Positions 12,623 through 24,660 of a DNA stretch of 64,000 nt are shown piece by piece. Source of the DNA: Aspergillus flavus (lineage: Eukaryota > Ascomycota > Eurotiomycetes > Eurotiales > Aspergillaceae); the NCBI RefSeq assembly GCF_009017415.1, contig NC_092405.1, forward strand, positions 1,736,001-1,800,000. The letters are read 5' to 3'. A program made the position numbers and the translations under genes. Every line of letters begins with the position of its first letter. The stretch's first letter is position 1. Below the pieces are notes generated by a model. That model had not been told where the DNA came from and did not search any database. It saw only the letters and a program-made list of their open reading frames with translations.

Positions 12623-14137
12623 CTATAGGAACCCCTCTAGGACATTAATCATGGACGAACGCTTTTCGGGATTATTCAAGAGCTCATCCACGGCGCGGCT
12701 AGTCAACATATTCGCCAAACCCTTGTCGGATCTTCCGAGTAAATCTAGTAAGCCGCCGCCGCTGCTGCCGCTATCCGAGCTCGAGTTGTCGGTGAGGTTG
12801 GCGAAAATATTGGCTCCGTTGCCGTCGTGGAGAATGCCCCGTAGAGTGTTTGTGATCAGGCCGCCGAGGGGCACTTGCGCCGTCATGGTCAGGTTTCTCA
12901 TTACTTCGGTGTAGTAGGGGACCTCAACGCCGTCGTAGACGACGGATTTACCGACGGTGTCGAGAGTGAGGTAGCCGTTCTTGAGAGAGCTGGCCTGGGA
13001 CTGCAGGATCGGTACGAGGTTCTTGAGTAAGACCTTGAGGTCCATGATGCCGTGGATCGGGGATGAGTGGTTGCCTGGTTTGAGGACGAGGTTGTCGATG
13101 GTTGCGTTGCCGATGACGAGGTCTCCACTTTTGAGGTCCAGGACCGTTGTTCCCTGGTTCTGTTAGTAAGTCTCTATTGAGGTTCGGTGGATGCGACGTA
13201 CTATTTCCAAGGTCATGACCGATGGGTTGGGCAGGGTGGCGTTGGCAATGAGGTTAGTCCCGTCCTCTCTCGGAGGGAGAAGGAGTTGAGGGTCCGCGAC
13301 GGAGAAGCCAGAGAACGAATTGAGGGCTGGAACAGTGGTTAGTATATTCTTGGAGAATGGGTCATTGAACATACTATTTTGCTTCACGTCTTTATCCATG
13401 GTGACGTGGTTCTTCAGCTTGCCGAGGTATGCGGTGGTTTTACCGTTGAGCGATAGCGGGGCGTTCTTCTCGAAGACCACGCTGTGGACGTATTCTTTCC
13501 ATTGCTCTACGTTCAACGGGGTGAATTGATTGTCGATTCCTAGAGTGGTGTTCCCGTCGATCGTTGCGCCATCAAGATACACCTTGGCCCAGGTACCGTT
13601 GCCCTTTTCCTTGCGGTTGAATAGACTGATCGCTATGGGTTCGATGCGCACAGGAACGCCGATGGGCAGTTTCAGAGCAGTCTTCAAGCTCAGCATGATC
13701 GAATCCGGCCGCGGCTGCATGACGCTCGTCTCGGTGACGACAAGCGACGCATTGTCGAGCACTCTTTGGGCAATGGCCGGGATGATGACGGTGAAGCTGC
13801 AAAAATTAGTCAAAGTCTGAAACGTAGTCGGGCGAAAGTGGAGCACCTACAAAACGGGCAAGAAAACGGCCAGGAAGATCAAGCTCCAAAAAATGTAGCA
13901 ACACCAAAATCGAGCCCAGTGGCGGCGTGCTCGCTCAGCCCTCGTCTTCTCCCTTTTCTCTAACGAGATGGTGTTTGCCGTCTCGACATGCTCGATTGCA
14001 ACGCCTTCGCCATCGTCTTGGGGGAGAGGCCCGCGATGGATGCCCAGGGCATATTTGGCGGCTTTGGAGCCGAGATAATGTTGCTTCTCTTCCATGGCTA
14101 TGCCCAGTCGCTGTCCACGGGGAGCAGGGGTGGACAC
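12623..14137 (-). CDS. DUF3712 family membrane protein, 3 exons
   Basis: Exons 14137..13851, 13796..13202 and 13159..12623, with introns of 54 and 42 nt, give 472 aa in a clean frame. The N-terminal ~72 residues are hydrophilic and basic at the end (KREKTRAERARRHWARFWCC), followed by one strong transmembrane helix (~72-100) and a long luminal or extracellular region with many N-glycosylation sequons. That part carries the repeated LEA/AsmA-like beta pattern of fungal DUF3712 proteins (LSLKTALKLPIGVPV and the NLTMTAQVPLGGLI segment). These proteins are often annotated as 'pre-rRNA processing', a name with weak support; role unknown. The gene diverges from the DUF2236 gene. Confidence 0.85.
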
Positions 14138-14811
14138 GTCGAACTCGTTAGGGTGGATGGAAATGTAGGCCCGAGACGTGTAGGATTTAATATATGACCA
14201 CTGAGCTAATTAACGTTAGATGTCTTGTCCTAGTTATTTTCGCGTTCGGGGTTCGACCACCAAGGGGTCAATTCCGGAGAAAGGGCGGTTTCGACCTTGG
14301 TATTATCTCTCCGCATGGATCGACAATGCAACGCTGTCGATCGCAGTGCGCGGCGCGTCGGGGCCAATGATGGCGACCTCATTTTAGACACACGAGTTCA
14401 CATGCGGAAGTTGGATGAGGATCGGCACGAACTATTGAGAAACCGCGGTTGTTAGCAGGGGACCTAAGCTTCGGGACAGGTGGTGGATCCACCAGCTCCA
14501 GAGACAGTAAACTTGGGTACGGATTTATTGCCTCTTTGAGATGCGGGGAAACTGAGTAAAACAGGAGGGTCACTGGGGCCTGATTGACATGATAAAACCC
14601 AAAGATAGGCAAATTGATGTATGACAAGCCTCTGGAGGCGAGGTCATCGTACTTCACACACATGTGTTGTGGTCAAATGAGTCGTCCGTGATCCTGTAAC
14701 CCTAACTCGTCCATCACGCAAAACACCCGCGATAACCCGTACAAATTCTACGACCTTTACGGAAAAAAGCCAACATTCCCCCCTTTATTCTCCATCAAAC
14801 GTACAGCCATC
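14138..14811. other. Divergent promoter region
   Basis: These 674 bases lie between two divergent starts (DUF3712 on the minus strand, DUF2236 on the plus strand). I see no RNA gene or strong binding motif. Confidence 0.5.
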
Positions 14812-15690
14812 ATGTCGCTCGATGAGAAGAAATCCCCAGACCAGATTTCCCAGACACCATCGGCCTCGTCCGATTCGAGTCGTCTGGAAGCTCTCGATCA
14901 ACTCGAAATTCTTCCCCAGATCCTGCAAGAAGGCATTCTATTTGCTGGTTCAGGATCCGCTTTGTTACTCCAGGCGGCCTTCCCCGGAATCAGAAATCGA
15001 ACTAGTGATACCCATAATGCCAGCAACGGCCACAGCAGCAACCTGGCGACAGAGCTAGGTGACGCCCTCCAGGCGAATCTCAGCTACATTGCCTGCCTGG
15101 TGTTTGGCACACGAGAAGAGAAGAAGACTCTGTTAGAACTCATCAGCCAAGGGCAGCCACCTCTCCGCGGGAGTGAGAACTTCTCCTCCCACCGACCGAC
15201 CCAGCTCTGGGTCGCCGCGACGCTCTACGCGACCGCGACCGATTTCTACCAGCGCGTCTACGGCCTCGTCAACTACACCACAGCCGAGAAGGCATACGCA
15301 GAGTTTACAATCCTCATGCATGCCATGGGCCTACCATCGGGTACTTGGCCTGAGAACCGCCAGGCATTCTGGAAGTACTGGGACGACCAAGTGGAGCAGT
15401 TGACCGTCACAGCAGACGCACACAAATTTGCGCAGGATCTTCTGCATCGCACCGATTATCCGCGTTGGGTATCAGTGATGAAACCGTTTTTGCGGGTCCT
15501 CACGATTGAGATGTTGCCACCACGCATTAGAGAGGCTTACGGGCTTAAATCGACATTTGGTACTCGGGGATTGTATCGGACCACTATGGGGTTCTCGGTA
15601 GCGGTGTACCCTGCATTACCGACCTCTACACGGGGGTATCCACTGCGTTATTATTTGCAAGAATTACGAAAGCATATGAATGTCGTGTAG
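14812..15690 (+). CDS. DUF2236 / MpaB-type oxygenase-like protein
   Basis: A single-exon frame of 292 aa. The core matches the DUF2236 family, which includes the latex-clearing rubber oxygenase Lcp and the fungal ER oxygenase MpaB: an early EGILFAGSGSALLLQAAFPG segment, the histidine/threonine-rich LWVAATLYATATDFYQRVYG helix, then AYAEFTILMHAMGLP and the DDQVEQLTVTADAHKFAQDLL stretch. Family members use heme or a related metal site for oxidative cleavage or oxidation of hydrophobic substrates. The substrate here is unknown, and I see no biosynthetic partner genes beside it. Confidence 0.85.
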   Translation: MSLDEKKSPDQISQTPSASSDSSRLEALDQLEILPQILQEGILFAGSGSALLLQAAFPGIRNRTSDTHNASNGHSSNLATELGDALQANLSYIACLVFGTREEKKTLLELISQGQPPLRGSENFSSHRPTQLWVAATLYATATDFYQRVYGLVNYTTAEKAYAEFTILMHAMGLPSGTWPENRQAFWKYWDDQVEQLTVTADAHKFAQDLLHRTDYPRWVSVMKPFLRVLTIEMLPPRIREAYGLKSTFGTRGLYRTTMGFSVAVYPALPTSTRGYPLRYYLQELRKHMNVV

Positions 15691-16147
15691 ATACGATACT
15701 TGGTACTTGTGTTCTTATCTTTTGTCGTAGCGCACCGACGTCACCCAATGGTGCTTGGAGCGGGATCTGAATGAAATTAATGAAACAACCCGGAGTGAAA
15801 ATCTCTGTCATGCACGTGCGCCGCGATCTAATATAATCTACAGATTAATAATGAGCTAAATGTCTTGTTTTGCGCTTGAGATCCCTGTCGATTTGATTTG
15901 AACGATAAGACCAAACTGCACTATGCGCGGCACATTACAGGGATGCGAAACTAGGGCCAGGTTAAAAAAAAAAAATAAAAATAAAGGACCATTTCATGTA
16001 TTTAGATCGCTATGTGAGCAAGATTATTGTAAAGAACAAGAGCACTAGGCGTCCAGTCATCCATCTAGGCATGAAGGACACTGCTTGCATGAGAACATAA
16101 GCCTATGATAACCGTCTAGGCATCAAAAGGCTGCTTTCGTAACATCA
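15691..16147. other. Intergenic, between convergent 3' ends
   Basis: It separates the convergent DUF2236 and small secreted protein genes. It holds an A-rich run near 15963-15985 and no recognisable gene. Confidence 0.5.
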
Positions 16148-16599
16148 TTAAACCAAGGATCCCAACAGTCCAGCCAAAAGTTTCGAAACATTATCCACAA
16201 GCTGGAAAAGTTATTAGCATTCACTACTCATAATCCTGTGTTTAGCGCTAAGCCTACCGGTGACGCAGCATCAATAAGAGTGGTCGTCTCATTGACGAAT
16301 TTAGGTGTCAAGAGACCGTCGGCATTATCGACGATACCCTGCAACTTATCGATGTTCTCGCTCGAAAGGAGTTTCTGTAGGTTCTTGGGAGTGTCTCCGC
16401 CCAGAAGAACAGCACCGCCCTTGACGATTGTTTGAATGTCATTGAGAGTGTCTGTGCTCAGGAGCTCCTTGACCGCGTCGATGAGCGCAGGCAGCTCCGA
16501 GAGGAGACCACCATCCGGCGCAGGTGCTGCTACCGGGTTGGGTCTGGGAGTCGCAAGGGCGAGGGGAGCCGCAAAAACAAGGTACTTGAAGAAACGCAT
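16148..16599 (-). CDS. Small secreted protein, 2 exons
   Basis: Exon 1 16599..16258 and exon 2 16201..16148 flank a 56-nt intron (GTAGGC..TTCCAG), joined in phase 0, giving 131 aa. The unspliced frame would stop at 16228 after a poor tail, whereas splicing adds an amphipathic end (LVDNVSKLLAGLLGSLV) consistent with the Leu-rich repeats upstream. There is a clear signal peptide (MRFFKYLVFAAPLALATP) and a short Pro/Ala propeptide-like stretch. The mature part is built of short helices with repeated LL/NIDKLQ-type motifs and contains no Cys. Such acidic helical secreted proteins are common in Aspergillus and have no assigned function. Confidence 0.7.
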
Positions 16600-17864
16600 T
16601 TTTGTGCTTGTAGAATGATATTCAGGGTCTGAACGAATGACTTGTAGAGGGTATGAGATCCTGAAGAGAGATGTTGATCTGTGGAAAAGATCACCGACTA
16701 CTGTGGTCGTCTAAACTTATATGTAGCTATGGGAGCCCAGCAAACTTGTTTTTCTATGAATACGAAACAAAGACAACCCCGCCTGCACCTTAATCTATGG
16801 CGTTCCAAATTTCTAGCTGGTTGCCCCATATTAAAGTCTGGACAAGGAGGATATACTACCTAAAAGTGTATCCATGTCTGGATAGCGAATACTACATACG
16901 GCTGAATCTACCCTCTGATTCGACAGGTGTTAGTTGTTCTCCAATCCCGGTCTGGACTTTGAGATCGTCGATTGACTTTTACTGTCCCCGTTGTTTCGCG
17001 TTGATGCCCGCTTTTTACTTTCACCCGAGGCTCAAGTAAGTTGTCCCCGTTGGGAGAAGATCCAGCTTGCAAGGAAGGGAAACCCCATCCATGTGAATTT
17101 GCCTCTGCATCGGTTTCGTATGAGTCAATGGCTGTTATACCCCTCTTTCGCTACCAAATGATTCTACAAATTAATCTTCGCAAGGATTCGGTGGTAGTAA
17201 CATTCGAGGCTGGGCAAGAACTGGAGACTCCAGACGACCCCGCATGGAATTAGGGCTCCGCTAAAAAGCTGCCACTGTCGATCACTTCGGGGAATCCCCT
17301 CCACTCGCCCAATCAGACCCTACAATTTATATAGCATCGCGACGCTTTCCTTTTTCATCCTCGGGCCGAGAGATACATGTGATACTTTTGATCTGATCTC
17401 TGAACCTTGATCTGATCTTGTTGATGGTGAATACCCTCACAACATCGTTGCAATGAGATCAGGATATTGACTCGTATCAACGGTGGAGTCCACTCGGAAG
17501 GGATAACCCCAGCTAATTTTAGTAGTACGACCCCAATCGACACTCAAAAATTCGAATATGGGGTAGTACCCGATCAAAGAGACCCGTTCGGAGTTGATAT
17601 CCGCTTTCATATGATTCTAGGGACTATCAGGTACACCGAACAGATTAAAAGTCCCACTCCTATCCCCACCCGAAGCTTGTTTAGTCTGTGCTTGCAGCCA
17701 GTCTGTCGTATTCCCACTTGGTCAATTAATCTAATACGACACTAATCACAGGGACCACAGACGCCACCGCCAGGGTTGTAATTGAACTACGATGCAGATA
17801 CCCAAACAACATTCCGTCATTTCCATAGCTTATCATTCTCACTTCGGTCATAAATTCATGTCGA
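16600..17864. other. Intergenic, no gene seen
   Basis: It contains the upstream region of the small secreted protein gene and the 3' side of the GPI-type gene. Only short frames without coding character are present. Confidence 0.5.
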
Positions 17865-18469
17865 TCACAGCGCCAATGCTACCCCGAGCACCCCCAAGGC
17901 CCCCATCCCCCCCAGTACCAACCCACCCGTCGGCTTAGCTGCTGCCGCGGCCATTCCTGATGATGTTGTGGACGATGCGCCACCGTCTTTCGTGCTCTCG
18001 GCGGTAGCCTTTGCAGGGGCGTACTTGCCCGTCGTCGCTGTCAATGCACCGTCGGACATCTCCTTCTTCACCTCGGACATGTAGCTCTTGACGTCACTGG
18101 GGAGAGCAAGGTACCAGGAGGGGGTGTTCCCGGCATCGATTTCGCTGGCAAGGGCGCTTCTCTGAGCTGGGACAACCAGCTGAGCCAGCGCCGAGGGAGG
18201 CACATTCTTAATGATCTCCGGGATAAGGGAGCGTGGAGGAGGAGAGATATTATCCAAGTTGGCAGACCCCGTAGGCATCGTAAGCGTGACCGATTTTCTG
18301 CCATAGTCAGTACACCAATTCTCATAAACACCAGAACAGCAAGAACATACAAGGCTTGGCCCAGCGCAGACCAATTGACCGAATCAGTGGTTGTCGGACC
18401 AGCATCACGCTTTTCGGGCGCTGCCAACACCGTAGCAGAAAGGCAAGCGAGCAACCACGCGAACTTCAT
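17865..18469 (-). CDS. GPI-anchored-type cell surface protein, 2 exons
   Basis: Exon 1 18469..18351 and exon 2 18297..17865 are joined across a 53-nt intron (GTATGT..GGCAG) and give 183 aa. The N-terminus is a signal peptide (MKFAWLLACLSATVLA) followed by a dibasic KR site. The middle (PPSALAQLVVPAQRSALAS, then NTPSWYLALPSDVKSYMSEV) is a pattern shared by many short fungal wall proteins. The C-terminus is Ala/Thr/Ser-rich and ends in a hydrophobic stretch (GGMGALGVLGVALAL), as expected of a GPI attachment signal. It probably sits at the plasma membrane or wall. Function is unknown. Confidence 0.78.
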
Positions 18470-20888
18470 TTTTGCGACCTGGTTTGATAGACAGAGAATT
18501 GGGTGGGCACATACGATGAGATGAGACGATGGGCGATGGGCGAAAGTTAAATAGTGAAACGAGTCTTTCATGTGCCTGGCAGGGCGGAGAAATAATTCAT
18601 TTTATGCGAAAGTTCAACTTGTACCCGAGATCCGGAGTGGAGGGTTAGTGTTGGTGTCAATGATCGTCGTTGAGCCGAGTTATGTCCTAACTTTCGCCCT
18701 GACGCTACCACGGTCTGGAATCTGGAACCCGCTCCCTGGTCCTATTTTTTGGTGTACTTTGTTTCATCCTCTGTATTATCCCAAAGTCGGTCTTTTTTCT
18801 GTTACAAATGGGAGTATTGGCGGTTTTGTATGTGTAGCGTGTGTCTGCTTTTTGGGGTTATTCGGCGGGATGGCTTCTTTTCGTTCAATTGATAAAGGGT
18901 TCCTTCCCCTAGAGAGTCATTATTCGATTGTTTGAAGTGTTATCTTCAATCGAAATGGAGTTCTTCCCGTTCCTAGTGTTCTATATGTGGTTTGAATATG
19001 CAGCAGATGCAACAAAGCATGTTCCTCCTTCGATCCAAAAGCCAAGCACCAAAAGGTAGAGTAAAGCAGCTTAATTACTAAACTATGCTTAAATTGGTGA
19101 TAGAAAGCCAAGATCTAACAGATCTACAGAAGCTCTCTAAAGCAAAAGCAGAATAAAAGGAGATGGTCGAAACTAGTCGCATAAGATCGGACCCTAGAAG
19201 ATCGAGATACGATTTGGAGCAACTATTGCTAGTATCTGGAGAACTGCCAGCGCTAGTACGGTCCGCGGCCCGAGAGCTTCTGGTCGCAGTATGCACAGAT
19301 CGGGGAAGTAATGCGTGGAATAATGATCGTCGGCTGGTCCGATTACTTATAGTCACTCTGAAGACGAAAACAAGCCCATTATTGTTTTAGAGAAAAGATG
19401 AAGAAACTCTAGAACCTGAATCTGCTGAACTTCTTCCACCGATCAAGAATGGGAAAATAGGACCTTGATATAGCCTGCGATTGCAGTTCATTGATGTCCA
19501 TCTCACACCTTTTCGTCGATGCCAAGTAGGGTACGGGTGTCAGCATTAAAGTTCAGACCCTTGATGTGTCTGTATGACTTTTTCTCTGACCGTCTCACAC
19601 AATGTACGCTAACGGCCCTTTAGATTTGCTTCGATTTCTAATCTTAGCTAGAATTGTATCCTTCCAGTCTAGGGGAAGGTCTCTTTCTTCTAGACATCCT
19701 CATGCCAACCGGATCGCGAATGACTTTCTTGCCGGTACCTTCCTCACTGGCTAGTTGATTCTCACCTGATGAAAATGGGGTATTTCGATAAATGAAATGC
19801 ACAAGGAATACTGCGTTTTGGCTAAAAAAAAATAAATAAAAAAGATTGGAGGTATAGATATTGTCCTAGCCCATGGATATGATTTATCGCGGCCCTTCTT
19901 CCTTATTGTCCCGGTGCTGCTGCTCGCGCGATTTATAGCCAGGTCTCAGCCAACACCAGGTCTTCTTCGATTTGTTTGATTGATATTGTACAAGCAAGCA
20001 GAAAAATATTCAAAGCTTGGTACAAAGCAATAGAACAAAGTTCGCAGGAAGACCGAGCAGAACATCCATAGAGCTGCGCCTGATGCCAAGGTGCAAATCA
20101 CGGTAAATGATAGATGTATGAAGGAAATGTGGTCCTATTCCTTTGAACTATTTAAGGGTTATGTCTGCTTAAATACCCCATCCAGAACTTCTTGTTCAAT
20201 GTTTGTTGTTCCTGTTTCTTTGCCGCTAGATCATGCGGCATGCCACTGTGGATATATGTCACAAGTAGTATTCTTTTCTATATAATTCTAGTAAAAACTA
20301 TACTCGTTGCAAGCACCTTGATGACTTATAATGTATTGATCGAGGCTAACTAACTAAGAAAAACTGACTGCATAGTAAATTATTAAGTATAAAATAAACA
20401 TAAACAAACTGTAAACCGGTAACCAGAATAATATGATCAAAAAATGGATGGTTTCAAACTTTTGACATCCCACTGTAGGGCCGCCAGATGGAATGCCTAA
20501 CCAACCAACATAAATACGTACCTCTCCTCCACCTCGCTACCGCGTACTGTGAAGGGATCTCTTCGCCTATTTCCGATCTAAGCATTAGTGTGGGGCAATC
20601 TGTGGGCCAGGCGACAGATCTATCCACTTCACGGTTGCAAAATAAGGATATGATTGGACCTGATGGGGGGCATCTTGACTAGCTGAAGGAGCAGGGGGGA
20701 GCTGAACATGGGATTTTCGGGTCACAACACAGCATGGTGGAGTGGGGTTTGTGGGCTGCCAGCTCGCAGCATTATAAGATACCCCTCGTCTCCCTCGTTT
20801 TCATCCTTTTTTTTTCTTTATTAAACACTATTCTTCTTGATATTTTATTTACTACTTTCCTATCCCGTCCATACTCTCATCTGCAAAA
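18470..20888. other. Intergenic, mostly featureless; cipC promoter at right
   Basis: No gene is visible in these 2.4 kb. A frame at ~19163-19390 (+) looks partly protein-like but has no recognisable family. The last ~200 bases are the cipC promoter, with a TATA-like box (listed separately), AGGGG/CCCCT STRE-like motifs near 20694 and 20780, and a CT-rich leader. Confidence 0.4.
20773..20778 (+). promoter_or_regulatory. TATA-like box of cipC
   Basis: TATAAG lies about 115 bases before the cipC start codon, followed at once by ACCCCTCG, which contains a CCCCT STRE-like core. The following stretch is the pyrimidine-rich leader common to highly expressed Aspergillus genes. Confidence 0.45.
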
Positions 20889-21419
20889 ATGGCTTGGGGC
20901 TGGGGTATGTCTTCCTTCCCCTTTCAAGGAATATCCCTACCTCAACACGAGTTTGATGGCTGACTATAATACTCCATTAGACGAATCTGACGAGGCTCAC
21001 CAGAAGGTGTATGGACAGGAGAAGCACGAGGGCAAGCTCTCTCACGAGCTCATTGCCGGTGCTGCTTCTTTCGAGGCCATGAAGGCCTGGGAGGACCGCC
21101 AGCGCAAGGAGGGTAAGGAAACACTCACATCTACACCACACCAACCCTCCTTTGCCAAATCGGGGATTTAACAATCATCTACTCTACAGGCAAGTCTGTC
21201 AAGCACAGCTTCGCTAAGGAGGCTATTTCCGGTATCGTCGGCTCCCAGATCGATCGTCTCGTCGAGACCAAGGGATTAGATGCTATAGATGCGCACAAGG
21301 CCAAGAAGCACGCCGAGGAGAACGCTCACCAGATGTACGATGAGCACTACGGGCGCCACGGGGAGGAGTACGACCCCAGCCGCTACGCCCGCCACGAGCG
21401 ATTCGAAGGGCGCTGGTAA
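20889..21419 (+). CDS. cipC: CipC-like protein (DUF3759), 3 exons
   Basis: Exons 20889-20904, 20981-21112 and 21190-21419, with a 16-nt first exon, give 125 aa. The start reads MAWGWDESDEAHQKVYG, then KLSHELIAGAASFEAMKAWE, the hallmark of CipC (concanamycin-induced protein C)/DUF3759. The C-terminal half is His-, Lys- and Glu-rich (AKKHAEENAHQMYDEHYGRH) and helical. It is a small cytosolic protein, abundant under stress and antibiotic exposure in aspergilli; its molecular role is not known. A long unspliced frame through intron 1 is a by-product. The spliced model is chosen because all three exon joins restore the family sequence. Confidence 0.9.
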
Positions 21420-21999
21420 GCGATCTCATCTGAGATGAGAGATCGATTAGACCTCCCTCGTGGCTATTGACACACCGTGTGGAGATTGGAACAGGGGTGG
21501 GATAATTTCATAATGGAATTACTATAGAAATGAATCAATATACCTCTACATGACGAAGCATATGCTGTCTTTTGTCTATCTTTCTCTTACACAACTTTGG
21601 AACAACTAAGTGCATTCTGATACGCAATCTATCAGCCTTGGCAGCGGATACCCAGAGATCGAATATGTAAGAAAACTACCTGTGAGTAATAGAAATACAT
21701 ATATTCCTGTGGCCTGCCAGTTCTCGATCGACCCTGCCGGGTAGAGAACAATCAATAGTTTCTCAGTCGCTGAAAGACCTTGTTCGGGTGGGTGGGATCG
21801 CCCGAGCCCTTGAAGAGTTGTAGCTTATATACAAACAATGTCCTGAAGTGTCATGTGACCACATCTCTTCTGCAATATCTATTAACTGCCTCGATGCAGC
21901 TGGTGAAAGTTTCACAATCAAGACACGACCCTTTGATAATCAAATTGCGTGGCGCATTTGTCCAAAAGACACCTAGTGCTTCTGGATTTCGAAAGCAGA

Positions 22000-23900
22000 C
22001 AAGCGAACGCACGCGCCAACCCAGACTTTCTGAACTCAAAGGCAACTTCATAAGTTGTGACGGTGTCCGTACCCAGACATCGCGCAGGAGGCCATAGAGC
22101 AGTATGTTCTATCAAGGGCCTCTAGCTCCAATCTTTTTACTTTGAGCCTTTTGATGACCCAAGAGCCCTAAATCAGATGTGGTGTGCATTTCTCGATCTT
22201 GCGCAATAAGTAGGTATCGGCCCGATTGTGCTCATTACCATCCTGCGCGTATGGGGTTCATTCGCTTGTTTGAGTGCAGCGACTAGTTCGTTATCGCTTG
22301 CCCAGTTAAGTAACATAAGGATAGTATCCCGAAGGATCTGTTCAAAGACAGGACCGATGGCATGGCGTTGTCTGGGTTCAATGTGGAACGGATATTTTGG
22401 GGCTTGCTTGGTTCAGGAGCACTGTGTCGTACTCTCCGTATTCTCTTCCATTGGTTGTGAAGCCTAGGGATTTGTGAAATGAATCACCAGCAGTATCGAG
22501 CGCAGATAATAGGATACTGCATGAGACCGCAAGTCAGGAAGGAACTCCGTGGTTGGAGTATTAATCAATGGCGATTAGGGGGTTGGCAATCCTGCACAGC
22601 TATTGTTACCCAGGTTTAGCATAGGCGGCGTAGCTGTTCTAGTCAAGTGTTGTGTGGTTGAAGATTGGCATTGATCGCTTAAGTTGTGCGTGGAGACAAC
22701 CACATCTGCCCTGCGTAAGACGCTGTCACGAAGTCCTCGTGTCGTGGTGTGAAACTCTATGATGGCTTCTGGATCCATTTCACCATCCTGCTACTGCAGG
22801 AAGTACTCAACGAAAGTGTTGTGTTCGGCAGGTTGACTCCAGGGACAGTGAATGATACCTGCCATCTGCAGCATGCGATATCCAAGGTTCAGGTTGATAT
22901 GCACAACCTGCTTGTCTGGGAGCCCGGTTGGTGTTGTGGTTTGCCCTTCGTAGAACTTGAACACTGCATAGGCGGCAGATAGTTCGCCTAGGATCTCGAT
23001 CCAATTGATAGACAGCCAATGACTCGAGAGACTATTTCAGAGTGCACATCTGTGCCGGTTGACAGAATTGCAAATGTTGTGACACTTGCTCAATCAAGGA
23101 GTCGACTTCTTTATCTCACGCGTGGAGATCAACTGTGTTGTCATGTCGGATGAAACTGCTGTAAGCCTCACGCAATGGCGGGAGATGCGTACTGTGAAAT
23201 AGCCCCTTCAAGTCATTTGCTGGCTATGGGTACCATAACATGTGAATTTTGTCATGGTGGAATGAAGGTATCAAAGATGTGGTCTTCCACTCGTTTTCGA
23301 AGAAATAATCCGGAGGGTCGTGCTAAAGCTCGTTGGAGGAATGGAAGACCAATCCTTCTGTCTGCCGCATCGGTATTACATTATCCATGACCCACCACCA
23401 TATGCTGGCTGGCGTGCACGAACATAGCCAGCTCTAGATAACGTATCCCAGGATCGTGTTCTTGAACCGAATCCCGGCAGCGGGCATAACAGCAGAATCC
23501 CTAGTTGGAGTCGAACAGGATGTGCGCTGTATAATGAGCTCGCTCTGAGATTGTCGCTCGTTAGGGGCGATGCTTTGCCCGAAGGGAAGAACAACAGCAT
23601 AAGCCAAAAGACATTTCTTTGTCGTTCTATCCTATCCGAACAACCTATTGGCTGCGACGAATGCTGTTGTAGGTTCAGCGATATTGCGACAGCCTGAGCT
23701 GCTCCACAAAAGTGTCGACGACATGGAGGAGAAGTTGAAAGACATCCTTTCGTTTTTCAGGAGCCATGTGAATCTTCGCCATATAGAAGAAATGACTTAT
23801 CGGGGTGTCGTGTCCTTGGGAAACAGGCTTTGATAGGGACTGAGCGGCTTGGACACGTTCGAGAAGATTGACCGCAGTATGGCTTGACCTCCACAATTGC
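22000..23900 (-). pseudogene. Probable decayed gene, family not assigned
   Basis: On the minus strand, protein-like text recurs in changing frames with stops. Near 23890-23680 there is FFYMAKIHMAPEKRKDVFQLL and HVVDTFVEQLRLSQ. Near 23030-22790 a frame reads HWLSINWIEILGELSAAY, then LNLGYRMLQMAGIIHCPWSQ. Near 22770-22680 comes DPEAIIEFHTTTRGLRDSVL with RADVVVSTHNLSDQ. The spread fits one old gene of ~2 kb broken by frameshifts and nonsense changes. The text vaguely recalls fungal helicase-like (AAA) proteins, but no Walker motif is visible. Confidence 0.3.
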
Positions 23901-24660
23901 TGCGTCTATTTATTCGCTTCTCGTTGCTTCTTCACGAACTCGGCTTTTCATCGACTGCCTGAAGGTATATATATATATCCAGTCATTCATCAGGTGCTTC
24001 TATAATGTGGAGTTCATGACATTACAAAGCAGATCGACTGCAACGACATGTGAACTCTGCACACCATGGCGCCATTGAAACCATAGCTCTTTACTGAGAA
24101 CAAGATACACAATACCCCCATGGCATTTAGTTGGAGTCCTCTGTTGTATCGGACCCTGGTGGCTTGATGCCGGTGGTATCGTATCCTCCTCGTCCCATGG
24201 TCACAGATCACCAAGTATGCGAAGAAAAAACTGAACTAATTTAACGAAAGAAATAAAGACTTGCGTAGAAGGTGAAGGAAGAATGACTTTAGGAAGGTGT
24301 CTCAGAGCAGTTGAGAAGGGCCAATTTATATCTTGTCTGTCAGTTTGCTGAGTCAGTGGTGTCTCGGCGTATACCAACATTCACGGAGTCTTTGTTTGAG
24401 ATATACAGTCACTTTCTGTTTCATTCTGGGGTCAACCGATGCTTTCAGGAGACAAAGGCAGCAGTGACGGATAACGCCCCATTACAGAAGTGGTTGGTAG
24501 AAACTGTGAAGTAGTGAACTTTAGAGACTGACAATAAAGTAAATGACCTGACTAGTCACCGAAGGACCCGGCGGTTAACTGAGATTGAATAATATCAGAG
24601 AGTTCTTTCGGCGTACGCCAGACTTAAAACTGAGATACCTGTTCGATGAATGAACTCTTT

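Noticed and set aside
19163..19390. Small plus-strand frame
   Set aside because: Basic, uniform composition with no homologue I recognise and no promoter or splice context.
20734..21171. 145-codon frame overlapping cipC
   Set aside because: It reads through intron 1. The family sequence starts at the 16-nt exon (MAWGW) spliced to DESDEAHQ.
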